From contig JAEPQZ010000007.1 in NCBI GenBank assembly GCA_016758905.1, positions 1,115,595 through 1,179,594 on the forward strand: 64,000 bases of DNA, written 5' to 3'. Shown here piece after piece: positions 36,415 to 50,000 of this stretch (its first letter is position 1; every line of letters starts with the position of its first letter). The position numbers and the translations under genes are program-made. Source of the DNA: Umbelopsis isabellina. Its lineage: Eukaryota; Mucoromycota; Umbelopsidomycetes; Umbelopsidales; Umbelopsidaceae. Below the pieces are notes generated by a model. It was not told the DNA's origin and did no database searches. It was given only the letters and a program-made list of their open reading frames with translations.

Positions 36415-38404
36415 ATGTCTCCTTTCATATCACCAAAAGCACGCGATAACGAATACATTGAGCTAGTTGACGAAGGCTTTGCCTCCGACCAAAGCCAGGA
36501 TGACGAACCAGATGACAAGGAATTGCATGTCAAATTCGAGCCAAGGAATTCGCAAGACTCTGAAGCCTCAGTCCACTTGGGACTTTTGGAGTCTCAGGAT
36601 GGTTTGTCAAAAGAATTCAATCATGAAGATACTAGCAATCGGATTGCTTGGCAGGTACATATTACATCAGCTTTGTACTATTCACCTTCATCGTGGCTAA
36701 GTGTTTTTGTGGGGGGTTTTTTTTTTGGCCATAATTCATAACCAGGCACTACCATCCGTTCTTATATCCATTGCTGGTCTTATAGCAGCCGGAGAACTCC
36801 TGGACGTTTACCTCGTAAGTAATTCAGGTTACACCCACCAAATGTCGCCTACTCAAAACTCATCAAAATCTCGTGGGTGCAACCAACCATCCCGTTTGTC
36901 ACTGTTAGCACTGGGATGTTTTTATCCGTATCCCTGAACTCTTCATCCTAGTACCAGTGCTCTTGAATCTCAAGGGTAATCTGGAAATGAATTTGGCCGC
37001 TCGTTTGTCAACCTCGGTAATGATCCATTTCCGTCTTGAAAAATATGCATAAACCCCGCACATCCCCATTCTCAATCCGTGTATTTTACCTACTGTCACA
37101 CAGGCCAATTTAGGTGATTTGGACAATCGTGCGACGTGTAGAAAGCTTGTTTTTGGCAATCTTGCTCTGCTCCAAGTACAGTCACTGATTGCTGGCTCAA
37201 TTGCTGGACTGTTTTCTTTTATTCTCGGCCTGCTAACTCGACCGAGTAACGACGCTTCTACCTATTATGAGAGCATGCTGGTAATATCTAGTTCAATGCT
37301 GGCTGCAGCGCTATCCAGCTTTATACTTGGAATTTTCATGTGTCTTTTGATCATTTACAGCCGTCGTTTCAATATTGATCCTGGTCAGTTTCAGGCACCA
37401 TCCCTTCCATGATCATCAACCCTTGTTTTTTTCTGATCCTTTTCCATTTTTAGATAATATTGCCTGCCCAATGGCATCATCTTTAGGGGACATTGTAACC
37501 TTGGTCATTTTGGCCACCTTTGCACGCCTACTGGAACAGCATATGGGTAAACGAGTGGTTTTTTTTTTTTTTTCTGTGTTGCTGCATGTTCTGGATTGAT
37601 CGACTAATATGTTCTGTGTTACAGACTCCCTTCTGAGCACTGTACTTGTGATTGTCATGGCTTTGCTGCTTCCCGGTGTGGCTGCATTGGTGTGGTACAA
37701 CAAGTCTGTAAAGCCATTGCTATTCACAGGTTGGACTCCCATTATGAGTGCTATGGTTATCTCCAGGTACGAACAGATGTGATAGCCAGGGTCGACTTGA
37801 TAGCCAGGGTCGAATTGACCTGTCTAACTCTCTCTCTTGTGTCTTTGAATGTTTTTAGTTTGGCTGGTGTCGTGTTTGAAAGGTTTGTCGACTCATACAA
37901 AGGTTTAGCCTTGCTCATCCCAGTCTTGAACGGCTTGACGGGCAACCTCGGCTCCATTTACGCATCACGTATCAGCACTGCTCTCCATGCAGACAGACAG
38001 GAGGGCTACAAGCAAGTGGAAAAGATTTTGTTGATCATGAACATCCCTGTAGCCATTATCTTGGTTGTGATCATATGGGCGTTTGACCTTGGCGAATTCC
38101 AAGTCAACATTTGGTTTGTCTTTGCTTATGTTTTGGTTTCAATGGCTTGTGTAAGTGTATCTCACTCTCGTATTGCACATTGTATGCGTATCTAACCAAA
38201 CGATGGTAATCACAGGCTTGGCTCGCTGTTAAACTAGCTAAATCAATGACTCTTGCTTGCTGGCATTGGGGCAAGGACCCCGATAATACTGTACTTCCTT
38301 TCCTTACCGCCATCGTTGATGTAATTAGTACCGCCATGCTGGTTATCACATTTGCCTTCTTTTCATTGTCAGGATTTGAAGGCTTCAAAACTGTCGAGAA
38401 CTGA
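36415..38404 (+). CDS. SLC41/MgtE-type divalent cation transporter
   Basis: Eight exons (36415-36654, 36746-36814, 36909-37016, 37104-37383, 37454-37546, 37625-37766, 37859-38150, 38216-38404) give 470 residues; all junctions in frame. An acidic N-terminal ~80 residues is cytosolic. Two MgtE-like repeats follow, each with the pore signature: [20 protein letters not shown] in the first and [20 protein letters not shown] in the second. About ten hydrophobic segments are visible. Members of SLC41 move Mg2+ (often Na+/Mg2+ exchange) at the plasma or mitochondrial membrane; which membrane here is unknown. A 20-21 bp tandem repeat follows the stop. Confidence 0.88.
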
Positions 38405-38450
38405 CGGTCGACCGGAAGCGGTCACACCAATGACAATTAGAATATATACT

Positions 38451-38529
38451 TACCCTGCTCGACATCTATCTGCCCTGCTCGACAAACTCTCTGCCCTGCT
38501 CGACAACTATCTGCCCTGCTCGGAACTCT
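38451..38529 (+). repeat. Tandem repeat, ~20-21 bp unit, about 4 copies
   Basis: Units start TGCCCTGCTCGACA: 38451-38470, 38471-38491, 38492-38511 and a partial 38512-38529. Each carries CCTGCTCGAC. It sits 47 bp after the SLC41-type stop, probably in its 3' UTR or the RTG2 promoter. Confidence 0.75.
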
Positions 38530-38763
38530 GCGACAAAGTAATCTGAAACATATACCAAAGGCTCAAGTAACCGTTGAATCTGTATATATATACCTTTGGA
38601 CTACGGTCCGACCATGTGTAACAGTAGCCCCCGATACCTTAATAGAATGAGGATAATTTATGTTTTGTGTGTGTTCTCCAATGGTTGATCCCCTTCTGTT
38701 TAAACCGCGCACGGCTTCGACCAGAAAATTTGCCTGCGTTTTCAACCCCTTTTAGCTACAGCC

Positions 38764-40562
38764 ATGACATTAAGCATTCCTCCCGTCACTGCACCATTTG
38801 GTGTGGTCGACATGGGCTCCAATGGCATTCGCTTCGGAGTCATTCAATCCATGTCTCGCAACCTTCCTGTTTTGTATGAGGAGCGAGCCCCAATCTCGTT
38901 GTTCGACGCCCAAAGCGACGACAAGATCATACCCGAAGACACCATACAAGCTGTACTCACCAGCTTCCTGAGATTCAAGGCTATCTGTACACAGGCGGGA
39001 GTTGCAAAAGACAATGTCCGAGTCATTGCTACCGAGGCTACTCGAATCGCAAGCAATTCGCAAGACTTTCAGGACAGAATTTTTCAGGCAACCGGTTGGA
39101 ATACAATCCTGTTGAAGAAGGAAGAGGAAGCTCTAATTTCTGCTATGGGTATTGTTGGTAAGCTTATCAAAGCGTATGAGTATGATATTTGGTGTCCACT
39201 CTGCTAAATTTCTCGGGTTCTACACTAGGCTCGTTCGATAAAGTCTGTGGCCTTGTTTTGGATTTGGGAGGTGGCTCGGTGGAATTCAATTACGTTATTC
39301 GAGATTCCACCACCAGTCAGACCGAAAAAGGCTTTAGTAGCAGTCAGGATGCTGTTTCTTTGCCATACGGAGCGGCAGCATTGAAGAAAGTCTTGAAAAG
39401 CCATGACGACGAAGAAAGGCAAAAGTTTACCAGCCAACTCAATACTCAGATCACAGAAGCCTTGCAAAAGATTGACATCCCCGAAAGAATCCAAGCAGAA
39501 AACAAACGCAATGACGGCCATACTATATATTTATCTGGTGGAGGATTCAGAGCTTTAGGATACATGTGTATGGCAGATCCTAAGCTGTCGGGCAATGAGA
39601 ACCGCTCTGGACGTAACTACCCTGTTCCTATCATCAATGGTTATTGCATTTCGGGCAAAACCTTGAAAAAGTTGGCGAAAAAATATGTTGACAGAAATCC
39701 AGATGATCTCGCCAAAGAACTTAAAGTTTTCCGTATTTCCAAACGTCGAGCGTCCATGATCCCCGCCTGCAGCTTTTTGGTGCTCACCCTTCTAAATGTT
39801 ATCGACGTGCACAAGGTTTATTTTAGTGAAGGTGGTGTACGCCAAGGAGTTTGCTTCAGCATGTTATCTTTAGAAGAAAAGTGCAAAGATCCTTCCATTG
39901 AAGGTATTAAGCAGTACGCACAAGGTTCTCGTTATGAGCTGAACCAAGAGCAGTTCAAAAACATATACGACAAAGTCAGTGCGGCCCTTCCTCCAACCTA
40001 TCTAAAGCCAAACCACCCATTAGAATTACACAGACTACTGCCTGCTGCTGTCTATCTATCAAATCTATCCTCGCATTATCCCAAAGAATCTAGAGCCTCA
40101 ATTGCTTTTCATATGCCGTTAGCCGGAGGACAGCTTTCTAACATCCCAGGTCTGCTTCATAATCATCGTGCCGCACTATCCCTGATCCTTGCTCATCGCC
40201 AAGGTGGTGAAGTGGCCGATCCGATCTATCAGGATATCGTGAATCTTATTGGCGAAAAGGCGACTGCTGTTTGTATATATATTGGCCGCGTGATGGAATA
40301 CTTTTACGTTCTGTCACCGCTTAATCCTGGAATGGGTTTGGATGATCTGGGTGTCGAGATATCTCCTGTTGCTCAAGATTTGGGAGAAGAAGACTGGCCT
40401 GCTAGCAACATTGTCATATATGTCTCTGAGCAAAACAACCCTATAGTAGAAGCTCCTAGTGTTGAATCTATACTGTCTGGCATCATGAAGACAACTCAAC
40501 AATCAGCTTTCAAGGAAGAATCATCTTTATTTTCAATCAATCTTATTCGCAAAATAGACTAG
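38764..40562 (+). CDS. RTG2: Ppx/GppA phosphatase-family retrograde regulator (RTG2 type)
   Basis: Two exons (38764-39157, 39229-40562), 575 residues, the normal size for Rtg2. The N-terminal ASKHA-fold domain shows FGVVDMGSNGIRFGV (phosphate-1), VIATEATRIASNS, EEEALISAMGIVGS, and GLVLDLGGGSVEF (phosphate-2). The second domain contains RRASMIPACSFLVL and SEGGVRQGVCFSML, both family signatures. In yeast Rtg2 relieves Mks1 inhibition of Rtg1/Rtg3 in mitochondria-to-nucleus signalling and also sits in SLIK. Bacterial relatives hydrolyse polyphosphate or pppGpp. Its stop is 64 bp from the convergent YRB30-like stop. Confidence 0.88.
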
Positions 40563-40626
40563 CCTCCCAATACCAGCATGGCCAGAGCTGAGCGCTGGCA
40601 GACTATTGTCCGCGGACTTGGCTCTG

Positions 40627-41961
40627 TTAACTCATGTACAAATCTATCAGATCGTCGCTGGCTTGTAATAAATCCATTTGCTCGGTCATCTCTAGCTGTG
40701 CTAATCGTATAGTCGCCTCCAGAATAGTGAGTGTAGGTTTGAATGGGGTAGCCTGATCAATGCTTTTTGTTTTCTCCTCTTTCACAGCTACCTCGTCATC
40801 GTCTTCATCGTCTTCATCGTCCTGCCATTCCTCCAGAGCATACCATGTAGCCTGATGCGCTTCATCTTTACTTATGGATTTAAGAGTGGATGTTGCGGCT
40901 TTGCCTTCAGCGCTCTGCTCAGATTGGTTGTCGCTCTTGATACTAGCATTGTCTCCCGTGACAGTTGGCTCCTTTGTTATCTTTAGCACCAGTACCGGCG
41001 CTCTTGTATCTTCAATATTTAAAAGTTCACCACTTTTGGTATAATACATGCGCTCCAATGTCCTGACATCAAACTTGAGCTCGGCCGGCTTTTCGTCTTC
41101 ATCATGATACCGAAGGTCATTAAAGTCTTCCAGCAAATTCAATTCATATTCGAATTCACCGCTTTCTCGCTTGACCAACGTTACCGTGCATTTATGGTAC
41201 TCTTCTTTCCATGTAAAATCTTGTGCAGTGTTAGGTCTCACATTTCCCAAGAACATTGAGTATAACCGCATTGCGAACACCATCTTTTTTCCGTTCTTGA
41301 CATGCTGCAAAGCAGAAGCTGCTCTAAGCATGCGTGAACTAGATATTAGCGTCCGTCGTGTGCCTTTTTCGATGTCTGATGATCGCAATGCCAGTTGCAG
41401 CCATGGTATAGTATCATCGACTCTTTGTAGTACCTGACGAAGCTGCTGAACAATGAATTCTGGCGTGGCTGTAGACGTCTTGGCTTCGGTATTGACGTGG
41501 GCACTGAAAGTATCAATGTCTCGTCGCAGATCTTTGCACATTTCTAGCGCTGGCTCCAGATCTTCTTGGCCATCAGCAACTCGCCGGGCAATGATATCTA
41601 TGGTCGGCTGAAAGCAAAATGTCGTTAGCGACTGCGCTTAAAAAACATCGTCATGCACTTGACCATCGTCAAGCACTTTTTACCATTTCTCACCTTGAGA
41701 TTCTTTATGCGTAGATCAAGCTGCCGTTGCAGTTGCTCAATACCGGTCTGCTGCTGTTTCGTTTTGGGCTGATTCACCAAGTACGACGTTACACTTTTCT
41801 GGATATTAATGGTATATCACCCGGATATCAGTTATTATATTCAAACGCTACTATACTAATGAGCAAAAACTAACCAAAGCCGCATTCGTAGCATGATTAA
41901 TCGCTATGCGTGTAACAGTGGATGCTGTTTGAAGTGCAAGCTTTGCAAACAGTTCATCCAT
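40627..41961 (-). CDS. RanGTP-binding protein, YRB30-like
   Basis: Three exons (41875-41961, 41694-41798, 40627-41607), 390 residues. The N-terminus MDELFAKLALQTASTVTRIA, then Lys/Gln-rich QLQRQLDLRIKNLK, fits the fungal RanGTP-binding (Yrb30) family as I remember it. The central part (RDIDTFSAHV, VDDTIPWLQLALRSSDIEKG, SSRMLRAASALQHVKNG) is helical, and the rest is acidic. Yrb30 binds RanGTP and modulates RanGAP action in nucleocytoplasmic transport. The assignment rests on overall pattern, not a catalytic motif. Only 78 bp separate its ATG from the upstream RPT3 stop. Confidence 0.65.
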
Positions 41962-42039
41962 TTTTGTAACTGGTAATTTGTGACCGGAGGAAAGGGAAAA
42001 AGAGCTCAGGAAGCCAAATTTTTATTATGTACTCTTTGA

Positions 42040-43530
<1,491 letters not shown>

Positions 43531-44000
43531 GGTCGAGTGAAGGCAGTGAAAGAGCTGCAAGTTGTAAATGAGCAACTGTCCCAGCGCGGCGGCCGCGTAT
43601 GTCGCCAGCAAGAGTCTGTGACGTCACGAATTTTTGGCTGTCTGTTCCTCAAAATCAGAAATTTCGTGTCTTGCCCTGCAGTTACTTATATCTGATGAGT
43701 GTAGGCTCATGAAGTGTGAGAGAAGCTCCCAGAAATATCTTGTAGTCATGGCTAATATATGCTTCAATAATTTTGAGTAGCTTCGAATTCATTCAAATAT
43801 ATGCTGCCTGCAAAAAAATGACTCTTAACTACAACCAGGTACTACTCTACTATAAATAATAGGATGCCAATTAATTCCGTTGGACCCAATTAGCGATTAA
43901 TGGCAGTTGCAAAAAATATGGATCAAACCATACATATGAGACAACTCTGGCATCCATAACCACTTACTGACAGCAAATGTAAATGATAAAAAAAAATGAG
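43531..44000. other. Intergenic region upstream of RPT3
   Basis: RPT3 promoter with a GC-rich patch (GCGCGGCGGCCGCG at about 43584-43597). I see no PACE-like GGTGGCAAA element. No gene in this stretch. Confidence 0.5.
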
Positions 44001-44073
44001 TGCCTTCTACCAGAATCGAACTAGTGACCTTCCGCTTACTAGGCGGACGCTCTGCCAACTGAGCCAAGAAGGC
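44001..44073 (-). tRNA. tRNA-Thr (AGU)
   Basis: 73 nt that fold as a full cloverleaf on the minus strand. The acceptor stem GCCTTCT pairs with AGAAGGC; the D arm is GCTCAGTTGGCAGAGC; the anticodon stem TCCGC/GCGGA closes loop CTAGTAA, giving AGU (Thr). The T loop is TTCGATT. No intron. It marks the left side of the repeat-rich island. Confidence 0.93.
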
Positions 44074-44184
44074 TATTCTTGTCAACAAGATTTTGTTATA
44101 CATAATTATTCACAGCTGATGATAAAATCATTGGTGTGCATGCATTATACAAAAATATGTCAAAAAGTGTATTGGGTACGCTAT

Positions 44185-45406
44185 TTACAATTTTGAGACA
44201 ATAGATAAGAAAGAATATGCAAAAGAAAATATAAAGTGATACCCCAAAAATAACTCGATGACAGTGCAGAATCCGCCGGTCGTTACCGAGCCAAATTTAA
44301 CGGCGCACGACATTTTGCAATAGCAACCATTGAAGACAATATTGAAGTGTATGTCATCTATTAAACAATTTTTTAAGTTTATGATCGGCAACGACCAAGG
44401 AGATTTACGATATACGTATTCTGACGACGGCGGTCCAAAATTAGTCTGTGTATTCACACCATAGTTATAACCATCAACTACGATACACTGATTGTCACCT
44501 GCGGTTATTGGGGTAATACATAAGCAGAAGTATAACACCAGCAATAATATACACTATCTGGTACAGAGAAATATAGACTAAACAAGGCCGCGCCGTGTGG
44601 TTGGCAATAATTTAAACAAGTTGTCGGAGGATATACAAAAGGTGAATTGTCAGAAGCAATATAAGGCGGTGAAGTTTCACTTTGTGTATCAAACTGTCCA
44701 CAACCAAGTGAAGATAGGCAGACACCTCCATTGCATGTACTACTACAACAGCTCCATCATTAGTACATTGACTGCCGTTAGGAAGGCAACAATTGCCGGC
44801 ATTGCAAATCTGGTTTGTATCTGTGCACGCTGAGCAGGTACCTGGTCCTAAAGTTCCATTTGTACAAGCGCTGTTGTTATTGGAACATGTGCATGTACCC
44901 TCGAAACAAATTGGCGTGGCACCTCCGCACGCACCACAGTTAGCAACCGACGTACAAGCATTGTTCGTATTGGGGCAGGTACATACACCGTCAGAACACA
45001 CTACATTTGGTGATGTCCCACCAATTGTGCAGTCTGTGCAAACGCCGTTGTTCCCACATGCGGTTTTTGTATTACGACATGTACTAAATGTTGCGGTCAC
45101 GGTGGTTGTGATAAAGTCTGTAAAATTTACATTGCTGGGCATTGCCGTGACGGTGTCTGTGATAAAGTCTGTTACAGTTACATTGCTGGGCATTGCCGTA
45201 ACGGTGGTTGTGATAAAGTCTGTTACAGTTGCTGCATTGCGGGGGGTGGGCGTGATGGTGTCTGTGATAAAGTCTGTAGCGGTAATCGTACATGTCACTG
45301 CTTTGGGTCAGTCCCCTTCATGCTCATGTTTATATCCCTCATTCCACCAGAAGACCGTTCCAAGCAACATGCACAGCATAAGCTCCAAAACAGTGAGCTT
45401 CATCAT
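44185..45406 (-). pseudogene. Decayed secreted cysteine-rich protein with 17-residue repeats
   Basis: The ATG pair at 45406/45403 starts a signal-peptide-like MMKLTVLELMLCMLLGTVFW. After about 32 codons an in-frame TGA appears (GAC TGA CCC), and the same frame then continues as clear protein. Next come ~4 copies of a 17-residue unit (VTDFITTTVTAMPSNV-like; 51 bp), then a Cys-rich region with CxC and CGxCGG patterns (about 20 Cys). At ~44755 a single-base loss shifts the frame; the corrected frame adds more Cys and aromatic residues. A second shift near 44512 leads into ITAGDNQCIVVDGYNYG and ends at 44185. No GT donor in the right phase can remove the TGA. Likely once an adhesin-like surface protein. 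Confidence 0.6.
45098..45290 (-). repeat. 51-bp tandem coding repeat
   Basis: Four units beginning GTGATAAAGTCTGT on the plus strand (complement of the VTDFITT coding unit). Three are 51 bp; one has an extra codon. They encode the Thr/Val/Asp-rich 17-residue repeat of the decayed secreted protein. Confidence 0.8.
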
Positions 45407-45540
45407 TATTGTTCAAGAAAGTGATAGATATTTCTCTCGATAAAGAAGACTTTTCAAAAGGCGCGTATGCAGACGAATGTTGAAAGTGTGTCTCGGTTGC
45501 TTTGCTTATATAGACTTTGTGCAGCAAGTAGACGCAAATG

Positions 45541-45679
45541 TGGCGATAGCAAATTGCCATAAAGCGCTTAATTCTGCAATATTGCCCTATCTCCTTATGT
45601 TGTGCATAAGCAGTCGTGAATAGTGGCGTAGGCAAATTGCCATAAAGCGATCAATTCTGCAGAATTACCCTAATTCTTA
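45541..45679. repeat. Direct repeat, ~57 bp, two copies
   Basis: 45541-45597 and 45624-45679 share TGGCG-x-AGCAAATTGCCATAAAGCG-x2-TCAATTCTGCA and an ending CCCTA-TTCTTA, separated by 26 bp. They lie upstream of the decayed secreted protein gene, so may be a duplicated promoter segment. Confidence 0.75.
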
Positions 45680-46059
45680 CAAATTAGTGGAAGGAGATAA
45701 TTATGTATCTACAAATGACTAGTATAGAAAGAGAAATAATGAAAATACTGTTTTGGGGCTTATGCTGTGCATGTGGCTTGGAACAGTCTTCTGCTGACAA
45801 TGAGTATACGATCATGAGCATGAGCAGGAGTAATAGTCCAAGTCAATTCGATTCAGGACGTCCCCTCACTATCTCCTTTGGAATAATTGCTTGACCCCGC
45901 AATGGGCTTGCTAGCCTACAATATGTTTATCACAACAGCCGTTACTCGAGGGCCAACTGGAGGACAGAGAAAATGAGAAATATGATACATGAACCTTATG
46001 GCTTTCCACCCAACATTAACTCTGCAGGAGATAATAGAAAAAAATCGTGAAGATGAGCC

Positions 46060-46303
46060 AAATTCCGCTGCCTACCAAAAATTTATAGCGCCAACAAAAA
46101 CAAAAAATAATTTGCTCCCCGCCAGGTTCGAACTGGCGACCTTCAGATTATGAGACTGACGCGCTGCCAACTGCGCTAGGGAAGCCACTCCTTGTGGAGG
46201 CGGCCTGGATACTCAATATAAGCTACTGTCTTTTGCAAATGCTACTAATCAGGTCCTAAGCTGCTTGTCAAAGTCAAGCTGCAGTGAGACCTTGATTGTC
46301 AGA
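46060..46303 (-). repeat. Left arm of inverted duplication carrying tRNA-Met
   Basis: The reverse complement of this segment matches 52036-52273 closely. The match covers the tRNA itself, ~35 bp downstream (ATTATTTTTTGTTTTTGTTG) and ~120 bp upstream (CTTAGGACCTGATTAGTAGC and following bases). The tRNA and near flanks are almost identical; similarity fades at the outer ends. Confidence 0.85.
46113..46185 (-). tRNA. tRNA-Met (CAU), elongator type, copy 1
   Basis: 73 nt cloverleaf on the minus strand: acceptor stem GCTTCCC with GGGGAGC, D arm GCGCAGTTGGCAGCGC, anticodon stem TCAGT/ATCTGA region with loop reading CAU, T arm CGCCAGTTCGAACCTGGCG. The first base pair is G-C and the T loop is TTCGAAC, so this is an elongator Met tRNA rather than an initiator. 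Identical to copy 2. Confidence 0.92.
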
Positions 46304-47037
46304 GCCTGCCACACACCAGCTTGGCACAATATTATGAATTTTTTTTTATGGAGAATTTATGTTATACAATTACAAAATGTATAATGCTTCTAGTGGTTGT
46401 AGACATTGCCATCACCTAATCTTATTTCATACGCTTGCAAGAAGTAATCGATACCATAGCAACACTGATGCACATTCGAATCACAAAGCAGCATCTACTC
46501 CATGAAATACGTGATTGATCGATCTTCTTTATCATCCGTTTTGGTAATATTGAAGACGAGCAAGACTAGCCTCCCTTACTATATATAAAAAAAAAGGTGC
46601 TGATGCAACAAGATGGAAGTATTACAAGAAAGTGAGTTTTTTCATGTAAGTTGGTGGCTGGAAAGCAGAAATGACTGAAAGCATTGTAAGACTAGCTTTC
46701 AAAGGATCAAGTTGACGTTTATCCAAATTGTGTATTTTGGTTTGCTGCTTGAAATCAAATGGTATACGTTCATCAACTCAAAATTAATTATACTATAGAT
46801 GGCTGCTATTTTCACCGTGCTGCTATTGCTACATGTCTGTGTAATTACACTATGTGCATCAATAGCTGAGTAAAAGAGTAGCTTCACTATACACCTTTTG
46901 TGTGAAGAATAAAACTTGAGATACAGACATGCCGATTATTGAAACAAACTGAGAGAGATACATATATAAGCTAAAATATGATGAGAAGGTCACAGAAACA
47001 CAGAAACAGAAAGCTCTTATGGAAGATACACTACTGC
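46304..47037. other. Intergenic part of the repeat island, left side
   Basis: AT-rich, no gene. The part at about 46490-46750 resembles 51710-51930 in direct orientation (see findings). Confidence 0.5.
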
Positions 47038-50000
47038 CTACAATCGATACACATCCTTTCCCGCATTTTCCAATGGTGGACCAAAAATCAAAAAGGTACC
47101 TTTGGTCCGCTTTGGCAAACCATTAGCATCAGTGACTTCCACATTTCTTTTGCCTTTGAACGATATGGGCCGCAACTTGGCAAGATGTTTTGCGAAAGGC
47201 ACCAGGCTAGTAGTACCTGATGCTATTCCTCTCCAATAGTCGTAATGTGGATGGCGACGACTCTTTTGGCTTATATGTCTCAGTAGCGAGCCCCATATCA
47301 CGTATTGCTATATACAATTTTGGGTAAGCATTGTTTGCCGATGGAAAATTAAAAGAATGCACGAGATTCTTACCGAGTAATTGGGTGACAGTTGGAGCGT
47401 GGGATTTGACAGGAACATGCGCCCACCATCTGGATAGCAATCATCCAAAAACCGCTTTAAAGGCACCACGGCGTCTGAAATATGTACAGGTAAGGTGTAC
47501 CTATACGAACTGGGGTTGCGTACTGTGGCGGCCAAATTTCGTGTGGCCAATTCTTCATCGTTATTGTATAGCCTTACAGTCAGACTGAAAACGGTGGTAT
47601 CGGAACCATATCATTCAACAACCTCTTCAGTGTCAGCCGTTTGAGAAGGTCCAGCCTCGGCATTAACAACAGAAGCAGAACCACCAACAGAAAGAGAAAC
47701 ATTACCACCTGGTCGTGCACGTTCCCAAGCCTGCTTGAGAACATGACCATCTGTCTTGAATGGAATTTCAGTATAGCCCATAAAATTCTGCGCTATTCCT
47801 TTGGCACTGGGTATGTATTGTCCTTCTTCGTTCACAACAGCTAAGCCAGTTTCCGTAACAACAAGTCGCCTCTCTGCACCTTCGCTTGAAAAAGCGGCTT
47901 TATGATGCATGGTATAGGTATACCTGTTGCCCGTCCCAGGATCCTGGTAATAGACATAAAACCGGCCATCGGATCGAATGAGCACGGGTATGTCATGAAT
48001 GGTGTTGTAGTAGGTCGTGGTCCCTGTTGAAAAAGCACGATCACGTTGCCTTTCACTGCTATAGTGGTCAGCAGCCAGTTTCCGCCGAGATTCCATCCAT
48101 CTTCCACGTTCTGATAAAATTGGCTGCGCTATTTCATCAATCCACATCCAATCCTCTCCTTCATCAGAAACAAAAGCAGGTTTTCTAGGGCGTAGTATAT
48201 GTCTTAGAGGATGCTTGCCAGCCGCCACACCATCTTGGGCTTGCTTCTTATTCATGAGGGTCATGGCATAAGATTTCTCTAAGCCCACCTCATTCATAAG
48301 AGCAAGCCAAGTAGGCTTTTGCTCCTCATCATGAGGGATGATGGTGTGGAGCCGACCCAAGTTCATCTTCCACAGCCTGACTAACTGCTGCTCTCTTTCG
48401 GCGCTGCCAGGAACTCCGATAGCACTTTCGGCCTCAGCAATTGAGAGCAGTTCTGCCTCACTGTTACGCTTTGACGTGAGTTCCATATTAAGAGCCGTTC
48501 GTGGGAATTGTTCCTGAGATCTTTTTTCGAACATTCTGGAGCAAGCTGTACGAGCCGATTCGAGCTGACCAGTCAAGCCTGTATTCTACATTATCTGTGC
48601 TGCTCGGTGAATGAGCTCATTGAGAAATTCTTTCCGATTTTGTGTAGGGGTGATTATATTCTCGTCCAAAATAGTCATTGCCAAAGAAATATGAACAAAG
48701 GTTACCATCCAGCACAAATGATTGAATTTATGCAAAACACGATTGTTCGAATAGTGTTTCAGTAGTCCGGGATGTAAATGTGGAAGAAGAAGAAACAAAG
48801 ACCGCTCTGGTACTTCCGAAGTGTACACGTCCTTGAGCCACTCATCGCCGGCACAATGACAAACCTTTGGTATACCAGCAAACGGCAGGAACATTTTACT
48901 TTGAACACCATTATTATGGAACAGATTAGCTGCAAGTGCTCCAGAACAGTCAGAACCTAAACCAATGACCAGCAGCGGACGAACGGTATGTAAATATCTT
49001 TGAGCGAATTCTCGCGCCTTGTTAGAGAAGCGTTTGCCTATCCAAGGGTATAAATCTCTGAAGGGAAAGATGCTAAAATGATGTTCCTTTGACACATCAT
49101 CAGCTTCATTCATATCGATTTTTAACAGTTGAGTGACCACATTGATTGCCACTGCCGACGATCTTGCTAGTAATTCGTTGGAAAATCTACATAGAAAATC
49201 TTGTTGCTGAGTGAAAGCCACTAGAGTTACATCATCACCAAAAAGTACTGCCAACACCGCGTTTCGGTATAGGTGTGGTGTTTGCTCCTTAAACGATTTT
49301 TCTGTATACTCGGCGCAGAATTTGTGAACTATTGATGCGTTTCCATCTGCCCATTGTGTCATGTTCGAAAGGTCCATATTTAGCCTAGATTTTTGATCTT
49401 CTGGCAAAGGTGCCTTCTGCGGATACCAACGACTGCATATGTTTGTCTGTAACGACTTGAATAAATTAATCTCGCCGTCATCAAGGTCAATTGGATCGTA
49501 GTATCCACCAAGCTGCTTATTAAGCAGCTGTTCATAGCCGAGTACGCATATCAGCATGCGCTCATAATCGTCAACCAAATCAGGAGCGATAGATAATGGT
49601 TCTCTCAAAGCAAAGACTTTAGTGGCTAGGTAAGCTTGCGGATATAAAGTTGAAAGAGTCTGTGCAAAGCGAGTGAAAAGGCTAGTGGCACTAGTAATGT
49701 CTTACACAAATCGATCATTGGCTGTCCTCGGAAACAAGCATTGTCCAACATATCGGATATAAATCAAATTATCTTCTTGTTCGTTTCTACACTCACTCGC
49801 CCAAGTTCTGGCCTCTTCAGGGTAGTAATCAGAATCTTTCCAGTCATTGATTATATCGTCGAGTTGCTCTGCCGTGAGAGTGAAGCAACGAACATAGATT
49901 TGTCGCATATTTTCTTCCCAAGCACGTCCTGGATTGAAGCTCGCCTCCGAACTAAAATCAAAGGCACGTAGAAAATCTACGTTTCCCACTTTCATAGGGT

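Noticed and set aside
44612-45298. Intact cysteine-rich gene starting at 45298
   Set aside because: That start is GTG, preceded by a same-frame TGA and a signal peptide, so the gene is truncated, not complete.
44793-45443. 216-codon plus-strand frame
   Set aside because: It is the antisense shadow of the Cys-rich repeat region; its own repeats simply mirror the other strand.
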